From positions 37,142,191 through 37,206,190 of the forward strand of contig NC_088302.1 of NCBI RefSeq assembly GCF_032854445.1: DNA of 64,000 nucleotides, in the 5' to 3' direction. Positions within the stretch are counted from its first letter, which is position 1; each line of letters starts with the position of its first letter. Made by a program: the position numbers and the translations under genes. Below the pieces are notes generated by a model that saw only the letters and a program-made list of their open reading frames with translations, had not been told where the DNA came from and did no database searches. The DNA comes from Liolophura sinensis (taxonomy: Eukaryota > Mollusca > Polyplacophora > Chitonida > Chitonidae). Shown here piece after piece: positions 10,716 to 21,907 of the stretch.

Positions 10716-13024
10716 TTCTTCTCTACAACTGTGGCAATTGCTCTAAACATTTAACTTTCTTTAATTCTTTATGTTTTCTAATAATGAGGTTGACCCGATG
10801 CGAATGGACTGAAGGCGATCTCATCCTTCATCAACATACATGTATATAAGTATGAGAAAATGTGATATACTTGTACCTATTTATAAATATAAACAAACAT
10901 AGACCTACAAATACATATATTATTATACAAATGATATTTAAACAATAAATCTGAAAATTGAATATACATGTATGTGCATGTATATTTTTATACCGGTCCA
11001 CCAGATTTTTCTCATGTAACTGCTCTAGTAATGAACCTATCAGATATTTTCTTGGACAATATATCAGCCATTTTTTGTGCCCAAAAAAATGATGGGAGAC
11101 AGAAAGACAGGATAAATTTTTATGTTTATAATGCAAAGTAATCCTTCAAATGTGTCATTCTGGCCAATGGTTATAGAGAAAAAGTTTAGTATTCAGAGGA
11201 ACTCATCTTTCGCCACATGTATCTTTAAGCTCCAAAGGGTATATGAAAAGAAAACTCTAAAATAATGGTGAAAAGAGAAATGAAGACATCTATGCCAAAA
11301 ATGAAAAAATAAAAATAAAAATTTGAGGCATATTTTATATCTCTCGATAATGAAAATTAACCCCTCTATTTCATTCATGTTTTCCACCAATGGCTGTAAA
11401 TTTTTCGAAATGACGTCATCGAACTTACTGGGATAACGGGACAAGCTTAGAGCCCATGCACCCTTTCAGAATCTTCTTCTCACAGAACTGTTTTGAAAGA
11501 TATAATCATCGTTAATGTCACAGCTGCAGGCTACTTTTCTGGAACGGCAAAGGGAACCAATGGAAAACAGCAGTTTAAAGCAAATCTTACCTGCCCCCAA
11601 AAGACAAGTGAGAAGCTTTTTGATATTTCATGTTTTACGACACATCTTAAACTGCATACTAAGAAATAAAAATCAAACATGTACCCTTGTACCCTTTTGG
11701 TAAAGAATAAAATTTGACTGACCCAATTTGAATTTTTTTCATAATGATATAACAACAGTATCAATTCAAGTACAAAACTTGTGAATTAAATTTTCATGAC
11801 CTTAAAAATTGTTTTGAAAGAAAACATGACGCAATACTGTGAATGGTTATAGACCTTCGATGCCACAGTCTCCAATATGGCTGCCATTTATTGAGGATAA
11901 TCTGATCAACGGGCCTATACAACAGCAAGAAATCATTAAATTCAAATAGCAGATAAATACTTGCACTATCAAATAACTGATATTGAAACTGAAAAATCAG
12001 AAATTTTCTACTTTAATTCTCTAGCATATAATATTACCACAATCTGTCAAGGATTGTGGCATTTTAGGTAACTACACTTAATTAGTCGATCCTGCATTCC
12101 TTTAAAATGAAGCAGAGTTACAAAAAACATCTTTGCTGTTAAATTGTCTGTCACTCCTTAATCTGACAGTAGATTAACTAAGCTGAACAAATTCCTGGCA
12201 TAATTAACTCCAGATTCCCACCTGAGACTTCCAGTTTTAAAGTTAAACTTTGCTGCTCCACATTAAACACTCTAAAAAAAGTTCAGCTCTTGGTTTAGTA
12301 TTAAGAAGAGGGAAGAACAGACGGCAGCGTACACAATCAACAAAATGCCATCTGTGGGTACATATTTGTTCAAATATTGCCAGCCTCTCTCAATAAATCA
12401 GCGAATGTTGGTCAGACTCAGCAATTCTCATTTACAGCGGATTTATAACTCTGCCCTGGGAGAAAACCTTAATCTGAAGGAAATAAAAAAACGGACAAAT
12501 TCCCCCAGCGTGCCAGCCAAGACGCCTTCCAGGAATAATCTGTCTGTTTCACTGACAATTAATTCGTCTCTAAGCTGACACCTCAAACTTTAAAAAAAAT
12601 CCTTTCTAATTATCCGAGTGGAATTGCTTTGTCAAATAGCCATCTAGCTTCATTGCCTTCGCTTAGTGAGACTTGGTAGTGATGTAAAAACTAGTGGACC
12701 ACTCTATTTGCCCCATGGCTACAGTTTTTGCTAAATTCACAGGGCTATACAGTATACATGTATATAAGCTGACAAAACGGAGGAACTTGTGTTTGATAAA
12801 TTCAATCAGTCATGTGATAAAGGTCCTACTTCATGAAGCTAACCTCATTTCCAGCAGAGAACCCTCCACAATCTTACAATACCAAGCTTTACACAACACT
12901 AATTCATCCTTCCATCTTGCCCTTGGAAATATTGAAGACTGTGTTGAGCATGTTCAGAAACCTAGTTATTCATTTGGTATAGTGGTAATACCACAGTGAT
13001 AAAAAAAAAAGATATGTGAAAGAT

Positions 13025-13030
<6 letters not shown>
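10716..13030. other. AT-rich spacer, no gene recognised
   Basis: Several TACATGTATATA motifs occur (for example near 10840, 10965 and 12755). Short open frames here have no family signature. Confidence 0.4.

Positions 13031-13090
<60 letters not shown>
13031..13090. repeat. (TA)n microsatellite
   Basis: About 58 bp of uninterrupted TA dinucleotides, bordered on both sides by TACATGTATAT. The whole is self-complementary and can extrude as a cruciform. Confidence 0.95.
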
Positions 13091-13096
<6 letters not shown>

Positions 13097-15451
13097 ATAC
13101 AAATGTATAACTTTCACATTTTTAACGGCAAGCAGTTAACTTCATGTTATATTTGTATCCACATGTGTATGCATCTATAAATAATATTGCCATTCTTTCT
13201 TCCACTTTAAAAAAAAAAATTAAAAAATTCTTAACAACAGCAAATTATCGCAAAAAGTCAATATTATCTTGCACTAGCTCTGCCCCTTGATAAGTGAATG
13301 ACCAATGTTAAAACTTATAGAGCAGCTTGCTGCAACTGAAAAATTCAATGAATCCAGCAAATTATGCATTAGGGTACAATTACGACAGATCCAAGATTCA
13401 CTTTGAAGTTTCAATATTCTTTAACGAGTCTTACGAACTGCAAGAATCCTTTCCGTAAAGAAACATGCAAGATATCCATCAGATTCTAGGTTTTAATAAC
13501 TGAGCTGTTAAACCAATATGACAGGCAGCTAAAACTAACCTTTATTCAGAGGGATTACCATGGTCCACGGGGGGGGGGGGGGGGGGGGGGGGGTGGGGAG
13601 GAGGGGGGATTGATCTTACAAATGTCTGAAGCTAGAAAATATTATTAATTCTTTTGTTGGCTAACACAAAAGATTAATTCTATTTGCATTATGTACTCTG
13701 AGAACACAATATCGGCCACCGACCGCTACTAAAATGAACAAATCATGGAATGTGAATGTCTACATGTATATAAACAGACATATATATATATACATATATG
13801 TACATAACTGTACAATCATGTAAATATAAGAAATCCTTGTTCAAGAATATATTTCAACCTACTCTGTAATGAAGGAAAAATTAATAAAACACTCCCTGCT
13901 TTCTACTGGTACAGCTACCTATAGAGTACTCTAGAATCAAACTAGCATGAGCTGGATTTGATCTCATAACCTGAAGAAAAGTATTGTAGTCAATCCTGCC
14001 ATTCTGGACGATCGAGATAAATATTTATTCATATTTATTCTCACACAAATCTAAAACAAAAACATGCCAAAAGAAGTAAACAGTCCATATAGAATGCAGA
14101 CATGAAGAACCTGCCCTGAAAAGATAATAAGTCTTTTTTTCCCCCAACATAGAAGTACACCCATTATTTTGAAATACTTGATCTTCCTAATATGTTCCTA
14201 TGCAGAGATCACAAAAAAACCCCTAAAAACCCCCAAAAAACCAGTATATTTATTGAGCATGTAAACAACATATATTGTGAACCAGGTGCAAGCTGGTGTT
14301 AATATATCGCAGTCATAAACTTAACAATAATGTCATGAGAGTCCGTAATTTTTTTATTTGCTCCTGTTCTGTATTTATTGTCGGACATATATCATGCTAG
14401 GGTGTAAACAAGGCTAACCTAGGTTACAAATAAAAGACAACATGTACTGCGTACAGAGATCTCAGCACGTTAACTTTAACATCTTGTGGTCAACCTAACT
14501 CTATCTGTGTTCGGATGTTTGTTTTGAGAGCTAGCACCAGGCAGTGACAACTGCCCGTCTGTCCGATGACATAAACAGCATATGCGTGGCCAATAAACAG
14601 ACAGGGAAAAGTGATGGCATATGAAGCAGAGGCTTTATGAGCCAGCTACCTGTCTAAGTGGATGGTGAAACAGAAAATAGTAATAGTTGGACAACTTGAT
14701 CCCAGCGTTTTATTAATCATTGGGAATAAAGAAAAAATGAAATCTGGACACTGGTCTCTTCAAACATGCAAAATGGCCTGACAATGGACAATTAGGACAT
14801 TCTCCTCCACACTTCTGGCTAACTCCCTATTATGAAGGTTGAAAGGTACTGGGAAAATCTCATATTGAGCCAGATGTAACCTTGGTACTTAATCTTTGAA
14901 TGCTATAGGTTCATTGATTCCACACTAGCAGAGGAGCTTTATACAGATTGTCTTCTGAAGACTACGTACAATATAGCTCCAGGCATTCCTGAGAATCAAG
15001 ATTGTAACATGCAATTCTGATATTAGACGTCAACAGTTCAAACACTTAATGTAAACATAGGTATAGGACTAAAACAATATTACCATTAAACATTCATTTC
15101 AATACCAACTATAGTAAAAATATTCGATCTTCTTATCCAAATAATACTGCTTTCAAATAAACCCAACTGTGTAGAAAAATGAGACATACTCTGTGCATTT
15201 TTCATCAGAAGTCGCCATTTAATATATGTCTACTGGCGACTTACTTTTTAGGATTTACTTTGCTTGATCGATTCTTAGTTATATGTTGTATGTTAATAAA
15301 CCCAGCATGCCTCCAGTTCTGTAAATAACAAGATATTGGCTTGTCTACTCTCAGTCAATGAGCCTGACACCATCTCCATGTTTATAATTTTTCTCTTTTT
15401 CAAATTTACGATGTACATGTATATACATATGCTGAGAGAAAAATAACTCAC
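13091..15451. other. AT-rich stretch, probably intron or 3' part of the WW-like gene
   Basis: Contains a poly-G run at 13569-13593 and a short TA/CA-rich stretch near 13780. It lies downstream of the donor site of the minus-strand exon at 15452-15549, so further exons of that gene are expected here or further left. I could not identify any. Confidence 0.35.
13569..13593 (+). repeat. 25-G homopolymer
   Basis: Uninterrupted run of 25 G, followed by GTGGGGAGGAGGGGGG. A strong G-quadruplex candidate and an assembly risk. Confidence 0.9.
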
Positions 15452-15549
15452 CTTATGTAGTAGATTCTCCCGTCTTGAGTCAGCTTAGCCTCTAATCCAT
15501 CTGCCAGCTGATTGTTAATCCTTTGTAAAACATTACCATGTGCAGCCAT
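15452..15549 (-). CDS. First coding exon, unidentified WW-like protein
   Basis: The minus-strand ATG at 15549 sits in ACAAGATGGCTGC. It opens 32 codons ending AG|GTGAGT, a strong donor, so the next exon joins in phase 2. The peptide starts MAAHGNVLQRINNQLADGLE and ends TQDGRIYYI. The spacing L-x-x-G-x-E ... D-G-R-x-Y-Y matches the first half of a WW domain, but the first signature tryptophan is leucine. I do not recognise the gene and found no downstream exon. The start context matches YY1/TISU elements that overlap start codons of genes with short leaders, which would put transcription start just upstream. The alternative is a distal leader exon at about 21.4 kb. Confidence 0.55.
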
Positions 15550-15897
15550 CTTGTTTTTTAATTTAGCCCGGCTAAAATTTGTATCAACTGTGTGACCCGA
15601 AATTGGTGAATGTGAGAGCACTAATTTAGGAAATAATATTTCAAAGGCAACATAGCTTTATAAAAGTGAGACTAAATACTTCTGATCTGCATTCTGATCA
15701 CACCATTCTTAAATCATTTCCTAATGTCCACGTGGGATTGGATGAGAAAACATCAACATGCAAATGATTCAAAACACTGAGGTCCCATTGGACACTGTAT
15801 TTTGTTATAGAAATTTCACATCACATCATGGTAATCCAGTAGTGTGAAAGTAGACCGTTAATCTCCTTATGACAAGTGCGAGCCCCATCTCCATAAT
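15550..15897 (-). other. Candidate 5' UTR exon of the WW-like gene
   Basis: On the minus strand a good acceptor (CGTTTTTGCAG|ATTATGG) lies at 15898-15899 and the sequence then runs unbroken to the ATG. A short upstream frame starting ATGGAGATGGGG would precede the main start. Splice-signal inference only. Confidence 0.3.
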
Positions 15898-17365
15898 CTG
15901 CAAAAACGAATAAATATAAGAATATGTTATATGGTGTTTTTCTCTCTCACAATAATGTAGTATTAAATGAAGATCTGATATTGCTGATTATAACATTATA
16001 GTCATATATTTATATTCAGTTAATCTGCAAGTTAAGCAACAATGCTGACACCATGTAATTAATGCATTTTGTTTCTTGAAAGTCTCATATTTTATGCACT
16101 TTCAATGCTTTGTAATGCATGTTCATGATAATGGGCATTAGGTAAAACATGTTTGAACATTTACAATACATATACATCTATAAGAACACTTTATCACTTG
16201 ACTATAATTTACTGTGATCATATATATGCATATATGCAAAGCAGCAAACAGTGACAATTACATGAACATGTATCTCATTTACATGCATGTATAATTAATT
16301 AATAAGCAGGGGTTAACTATGACTGCACACATAAATCTTGTACTCAAGTCAACAAATCATAATTTTATACACGATAAATGTTAACAATTTCATGAACGTG
16401 GTATATTTTTTAATATCCACCAGCAAAGGGTGACAGCTGATCATGGATGTAACTTCATTCTAATTTCACTCAATAATTAGAATTTATTAATATTTACTAT
16501 CTGATAAACTGTTAAATTCATCACATACTGCATGGTGAACATGACAGAAATTACAGCTAACACCTACTGCAACCACACTGTCATCCGAAGTTAAAACACT
16601 TACCCAACACACAATTATATAATCACAATTCTTGAAAGACTTGAAACTTTAAGTAAATTTTGTATTGGTTAAAACAAATATACAGTACTCAATAAACATA
16701 TACCTTACCAACCTATATATGACTTTCAAAATATTAACTTTTACATTAAACCATGCCATACATATATTTTTAATTGTCAGAGCTATAAGACTAATGTGGA
16801 ATGGGGGAGAGGATTCTTTTGTTTTTTTATTGTCTTTCTTCTTCTTTCTGACAACACTTTTACACCTTGTTGAGTGGTTTTACAAGAAGATGTGCCAGGT
16901 GGGTGAAAAAACTATATGATGTCAGGCATGACAAACTCGAGGGTCACATGTGGGGGTGTCAGATCATATGTCTAATAAATGGATGTTCCTTCAGGCAATT
17001 CATGTGATCAGCTACTTAAAAATCCATAAAATCTCACCAGATATACACAAAAATTCATTCCAAAGATTCCTGAACAGTGCCTTGAGTAATAATTTACAGT
17101 TATAACGTTTCAAAACGGATATATTGGTAATTTTAATGTTTATATATATTTAGTCCAGTACGTACAAATGTAATACATCTATCATTCCAGCTATACAATT
17201 AGGTATAGCAAACATGAAAACTCTGGAAACCTTTGGAAAATTACATCCTAAAAACACAAATAAAGGCAGACTTTCTCTTCTTTTCTTTTATAGGGTAAAA
17301 GTCATAACTTTGCAGTGAAATATGTATCAAGATGTATTAGAACTAGGCACCTGTATACAGATTTG

Positions 17366-17647
17366 AGGGGCCTCTGTGGCTTAGTCGGTTAGCGCGCTAG
17401 CGCGGCGTAATGACCCAGGAGCCTCTCACCAATGCGTTTGCTGTGAGTTCAAGTCCAGCTCATGCTGGCTTCCTCTCCGGTCCCAAGTGGGAAGGTCAGC
17501 AACCTGCGGATGGTCGTGGGTTTCTCCCGGGCTGTGCCCGGTTTCCACCCACCATAATGCTGGCCGACGTCGTATAAGTGAAATATTCTTGAGTACGGTG
17601 TAAAGCACCAATCAAATAAATAAATAAATAAATACATAAATACATCA
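17366..17647 (+). mobile_element. tRNA-derived SINE, full length
   Basis: The clearest copy in the window: the head starts GGGGCCTCTGTGGCTTAG, then the B-box GTGAGTTCAAGTCC, the body, and a tail of AAATAAATAAATAAATA type. An 11-bp duplication, ATACAGATTTG, flanks it at 17355-17365 and 17648-17658. Confidence 0.9.
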
Positions 17648-17854
17648 ATACAGATTTGGATTCATATTCCACCCTTCAACAGTCACTGCTTAGTAATTAT
17701 GCTAATATTTATGCGTTTATATCGTTTTAATAATCAATAACTGACAGACTTCTCACTTACACAACCATATTTTCGGGGACTGGTACTCTAATTAATTATT
17801 TTATGAAATTCAGTCTAGAATCTGTTGATTCTACATCTATGTTTATCTTTAAGA

Positions 17855-18065
17855 CCTGGCCCTGGAATCACAAAGCGAACTTAGGCATAAGTCAAAATTT
17901 AAAATCACTTTATAATTGTTATTACTGAAGTAACATCGTCAAAGTATTGTTTGAAAATGTAAATTCTTGATAATTTATTGTACAACAACTTTCAGCAATA
18001 TTAAATAATGGAAGGGAACATATCAAATTTTAAGAACGAAAATTTCCATTTATGGCCCATCATAG
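17855..18065 (+). mobile_element. MITE, CTGGCYCCGGGATCA family, copy 3
   Basis: The left terminus CCTGGCCCTGGAATCA and the interior (AATGTAAATTCTT...TTTCAGC...GGGAACATATCAAATTT) match copy 1 in the same orientation. The right terminus has decayed. Confidence 0.6.
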
Positions 18066-20292
18066 CACATTACATTAAAAAAGCCACACCCAATGATGAG
18101 CTCACAAAATTATGGGAGCATTAAATGCAATGGATTACACATTAATTCAACAGCAAAAACCTGAAAGTAAATTATTCTCAATATTGACAAAAACTAGGCT
18201 ATACAGTTAAGATTACTAATAGCATATCTATGCAATACCTTCAAGTTAGTGAAAAATGTTGGATACAGTCGACTGAATATTAGATCTGATATTATACTGT
18301 AAGTATTATGAACAGAAATAGATATGCCATTATTAACAGCATGATCCATTTATAGTCCCACCCCTGTAGAACCCCAAGGGACATTATCTGCTCATTTAAA
18401 TGAACCTGTGACCAGGCTCTAAACCGCTCAAGGCAGAACCACGAACTCGCGATGTGACAGCACATGCTTCAAGTACACCTGTCCACATTCTGCTACATAC
18501 AGTCCTGAAATAAAAGAATTCTAATCTTACATACATACGGAGTGGCTCGATCGGGGAAAACGACCTGATGTGACTTTTCCTTACACAAGTGCCTGTCGAT
18601 CGGCTGATGACAATTACATACATATTTGCAGTCTTTTATTTCGCTGTGTTGGTCTTGGGCTAAGATAAAATCAATAGGTGATCTAAATGCACAGGTAAAC
18701 AGGGATCTCTAGCATGCCTGTACTGATACAACCAGCCTCCCAAGCTTAGCCATTAGAGACATGCTGCACTGGGTCAACACAGGTAATTGAAAATAGAAGA
18801 ATTCAACAAATACCTGGCAAAAAGCTATGCCTTACAGATACACTGAAGAACATACTATAACCACTATTTATTGTTACCTTCATTCATTCAAGCCTGAGAA
18901 AAATATTTCAGCCGTGATAAACATGCTGTGCATGGTCACCATTTTGCATCTTGTCCAGATTTACATGTGTCTAATTGAACTCAAAATCAGAATAAAGCTG
19001 TACATTTTTTCCCAGTCCGAACATTCATAAAGACTTCAGATTCTAAGGCTCTATACTTTTGAATGAATGGTCCCTCAAATCAGTTGGAAATTATAGGTAA
19101 AAAAAAATGTACAATAATAATGTATGAAAAAGAGTTGGAATTAAATTAGGTATAGCTCAGCTGAACAAAGGTAGTTCTGTAAAGGAACAATCAAAAAACT
19201 GATTTTTATATTGTTGTAAATGATCTTAATCTGTACATTACCTAACTCAGCCCTCTGCCCCATTAAGCATTAATATAAATACTATGACTATTCTATATAT
19301 GGACAGAACAAGAATTTACATCAAATTTTCTAAATGGATGTGATAAACACTATACAGGTTCAGTGTAAACATAGTAACATGTACGTGCTTATTTGATAGA
19401 TCAAGAATTTTATAACTGATACCTGTACCATGATGATCAGGTTTATCAGTAGTATTGCATGCAGAAACCCAAGTCCTCTCAAGTCAGCCATTCCCCTTGC
19501 CCAGGAACCTGACAAACCATCTGACTTAATACATAGCTATAAAGAACTTCTTATGCACAATCAACTTATGAATAGTGTATTTCTGTAATAAAATAGTCAA
19601 ATAATTAAGATACAGTACAGTAGCTGCAGCCCAAATACTAAGCACAGTATTGTGTATTACCATCTTCATATATTGGATAGGTCGGTCACCATAAGGCTTA
19701 GGTATTGTGCAGCGTACTGAAAAGAAATCAGTTGACCTATAGCTGTCAGCTAGCTCACATATTGCAATCTTCAGCTAATGCTGAATAATGAGCCCGGGTT
19801 TAAGACACAGTTCAGTCAGCAATAGGCCTTAGCTATGTCTTTAGTATCTTATACTTACTTTAAGGCCAATGATACTTGATTCCTTGTTGACCCATCAGAA
19901 CACTTTGGAAAATTGGTGGAGGTGGCATCAAGTTTCATTTTTCATTATCATTATCTTGGCTATCCTCAATGACAGTTTCACCTTTTTCACAAGAAAAAAA
20001 AGGAGGAAATAATGAATTCTAATGCAAAAGAGGCAAGCATGCAGTGGAGGGAAACTAGGAATCTAGTGTGGTCATTCTGATTGGCATAACTCAATGAGTT
20101 TGTCCACATTTGGGTTTTTAAGACATTAGTGTAAAATGTGTTAAAATAAAGTTTTTATTGCTTCCAAATATGACAACAAACAAATTCTGCTCTATGAATG
20201 TTCTGAATTTCTTTCTATGATATGGGTCAAATTAACGAAGCTTGAATGCAGCTGAGCCTGTAGGAAAGTAGCTGTGGCATTCTATAAGTACT

Positions 20293-20363
20293 GTGGCCGT
20301 CATCGTATAAGTAAAATATTCTTAAGTATAGTGTAAAACATCAATTGAATAAATAAATAAATA
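20293..20363 (+). mobile_element. SINE 3' tail fragment
   Basis: Only the 3' end of the family remains: GCCGTCATCGTATAAGTAAAA, TATTCTTAAGTATAGTGTAAA, then AATAAATAAATAAATA. Strongly 5'-truncated. Confidence 0.75.
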
Positions 20364-21440
20364 TAAGTACTGTATTTCAGTTTAGCATTTTTCAGGTGAC
20401 ACATTTGGCCAGACTCTGACTGATTATATTCACCTTATATTGCCACTTATGAGTTTTTTTTTATGAAATTTAATTAAGTTTTTATCAGAAAAATATAAGG
20501 GCTGGCAACAATGTTATCATCCTAAGGCCTTTCCAAGATCTTGTAAAGATCTTGCATTCATCTATGATTTAAGTTACTGATACAGTTTGGCTGTCAACTG
20601 CATTCAATGTTTTAATTCATCAGCTTACCCTGCCATGTCAAGGAACAAAAGCATCAAACAAATCTTCTAGATTTTTGGATTTGATAGTCAAAAAAAACAA
20701 TACAATGTTGCAGTCTACCCAATATACCATGAATTATGACAAAAAAACCTTCAAATGACATGCAGCCGTACAATGTATCATAATCTTTATATTTGTATCA
20801 AATAAGTGTACCTTGTGGAGGAACATTGTTAAAAAATACTGAAATACATGTTCATAAAAAAAACAACAACACAATAATCCAAAAATATGAAAAGTGTGCC
20901 TAACTAACATACACTAACTGACATGATGTACACAAGCATAAAGTATAAATAGTAATAAATCAATGTATAAGAAATACATTTTAAAGAATATTGAAACATA
21001 CATAAAACGATGTATTGTGATATTGTAATGCAAACAAAACAGCCCACTTTTACAATCTCTCACACGCGGTTACATAGTGCATTGTATACTGCAGAGTTGG
21101 ACTATGATGTAAAGAAGTCAAGAAAATAAATAAGTATGCAACTATCACAAGATAAGGGTTTCTTATGAGATAAACCACGGTTTCCAACGATATAAGTGTA
21201 GCACCTCTGGAGCATGATCGAACTGCGACTGCGAGGAAAGATAGACGCACATGTGTGTTCCGAGATGTAGATGTACTGTACACCTAAAGGGCTAGGAGTT
21301 TAACCTGACAAAGCTGAGAAGGAAAACACAGGACACTAGTAAACAATCTATGCAGGTGACATTTCTCCAACTGTCAAACCGACTAAGCAGCGTGGAGTAC
21401 GTCGCATGCCCGATCGACCGCACCTTAAAGTAGACCTTAC

Positions 21441-21907
21441 CTTAGCGCGGGTAGAAACACCGGTATATCTCATAGCAGTCCAACTTGAAATCAACAGACA
21501 GTCCCGGCGTGCGAGGCTGTCAGTAAACTCCTTGCAACCAACGTGAATTTTCCCGCCTCACTAATAAATGTCATGCTTGCAGATAAAGTTGCCTTTTGTA
21601 ACCATTGTGCATACCTGTCAGAAATATTAGGCCGAGTAGATCCCCATATCACTGGCAGACACATGTATCCCAGCCGTCGGTCGCTACTACTACACAGTTG
21701 AATGCACTCACCTCTCGCTCGTCTCCACTATTCACCGCTGAGTGGAATCCCGATACACTCTCCGAATTTCGGGACCTCGCTGGATTGTGCCGTGTATGCG
21801 GAGAACCACTGACGTCATCCTTGTCACGTGACTCATTCTGACACGAAGGTTTCCGGTACCTGGGTTTGACGTTTGGGAAAAGTTAACACCGATCTCTGCC
21901 AATTTTG
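21441..21907. promoter_or_regulatory. Probable divergent promoter, WW-like gene / SCOC
   Basis: This stretch is richer in CpG than its surroundings. A minus-strand donor (CCGCGCTAAG|GTAAGG, exon end 21441) and a plus-strand donor (CAATTTTG|GTACGT, exon end 21907) point outward at its two edges. It contains TTTTCCCGCC at 21548 (E2F-like) and the CRE/CLEAR/AP-1 cluster at 21810-21835. I infer two leader exons and a shared control region. No transcript evidence is available. Confidence 0.4.
21810..21835 (+). promoter_or_regulatory. CRE, CLEAR/E-box and AP-1 cluster
   Basis: Three perfect consensus sites lie within 26 bp: TGACGTCA (CRE, 21810-21817), GTCACGTGAC (the CLEAR palindrome bound by TFEB/MiT and USF factors, 21823-21832) and TGACTCA (AP-1, 21829-21835, overlapping the E-box). 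The motifs are seen directly; occupancy and target gene are inferred. Confidence 0.6.

Larger units (their letters stand above)
15898..21440. other. Probable first intron of the WW-like gene; repeats
   Basis: If the acceptor at 15898 and the minus-strand donor CTAAG|GTAAGG at 21441/21440 are used, this is a 5.5-kb leader intron. It holds a full SINE (17366), a MITE copy (17855) and a SINE tail (20293). No other coding exon was recognised. Confidence 0.3.

Noticed and set aside
13021-13100. Replication origin or centromeric signal
   Set aside because: A simple TA microsatellite with TACATGTA borders is enough explanation.
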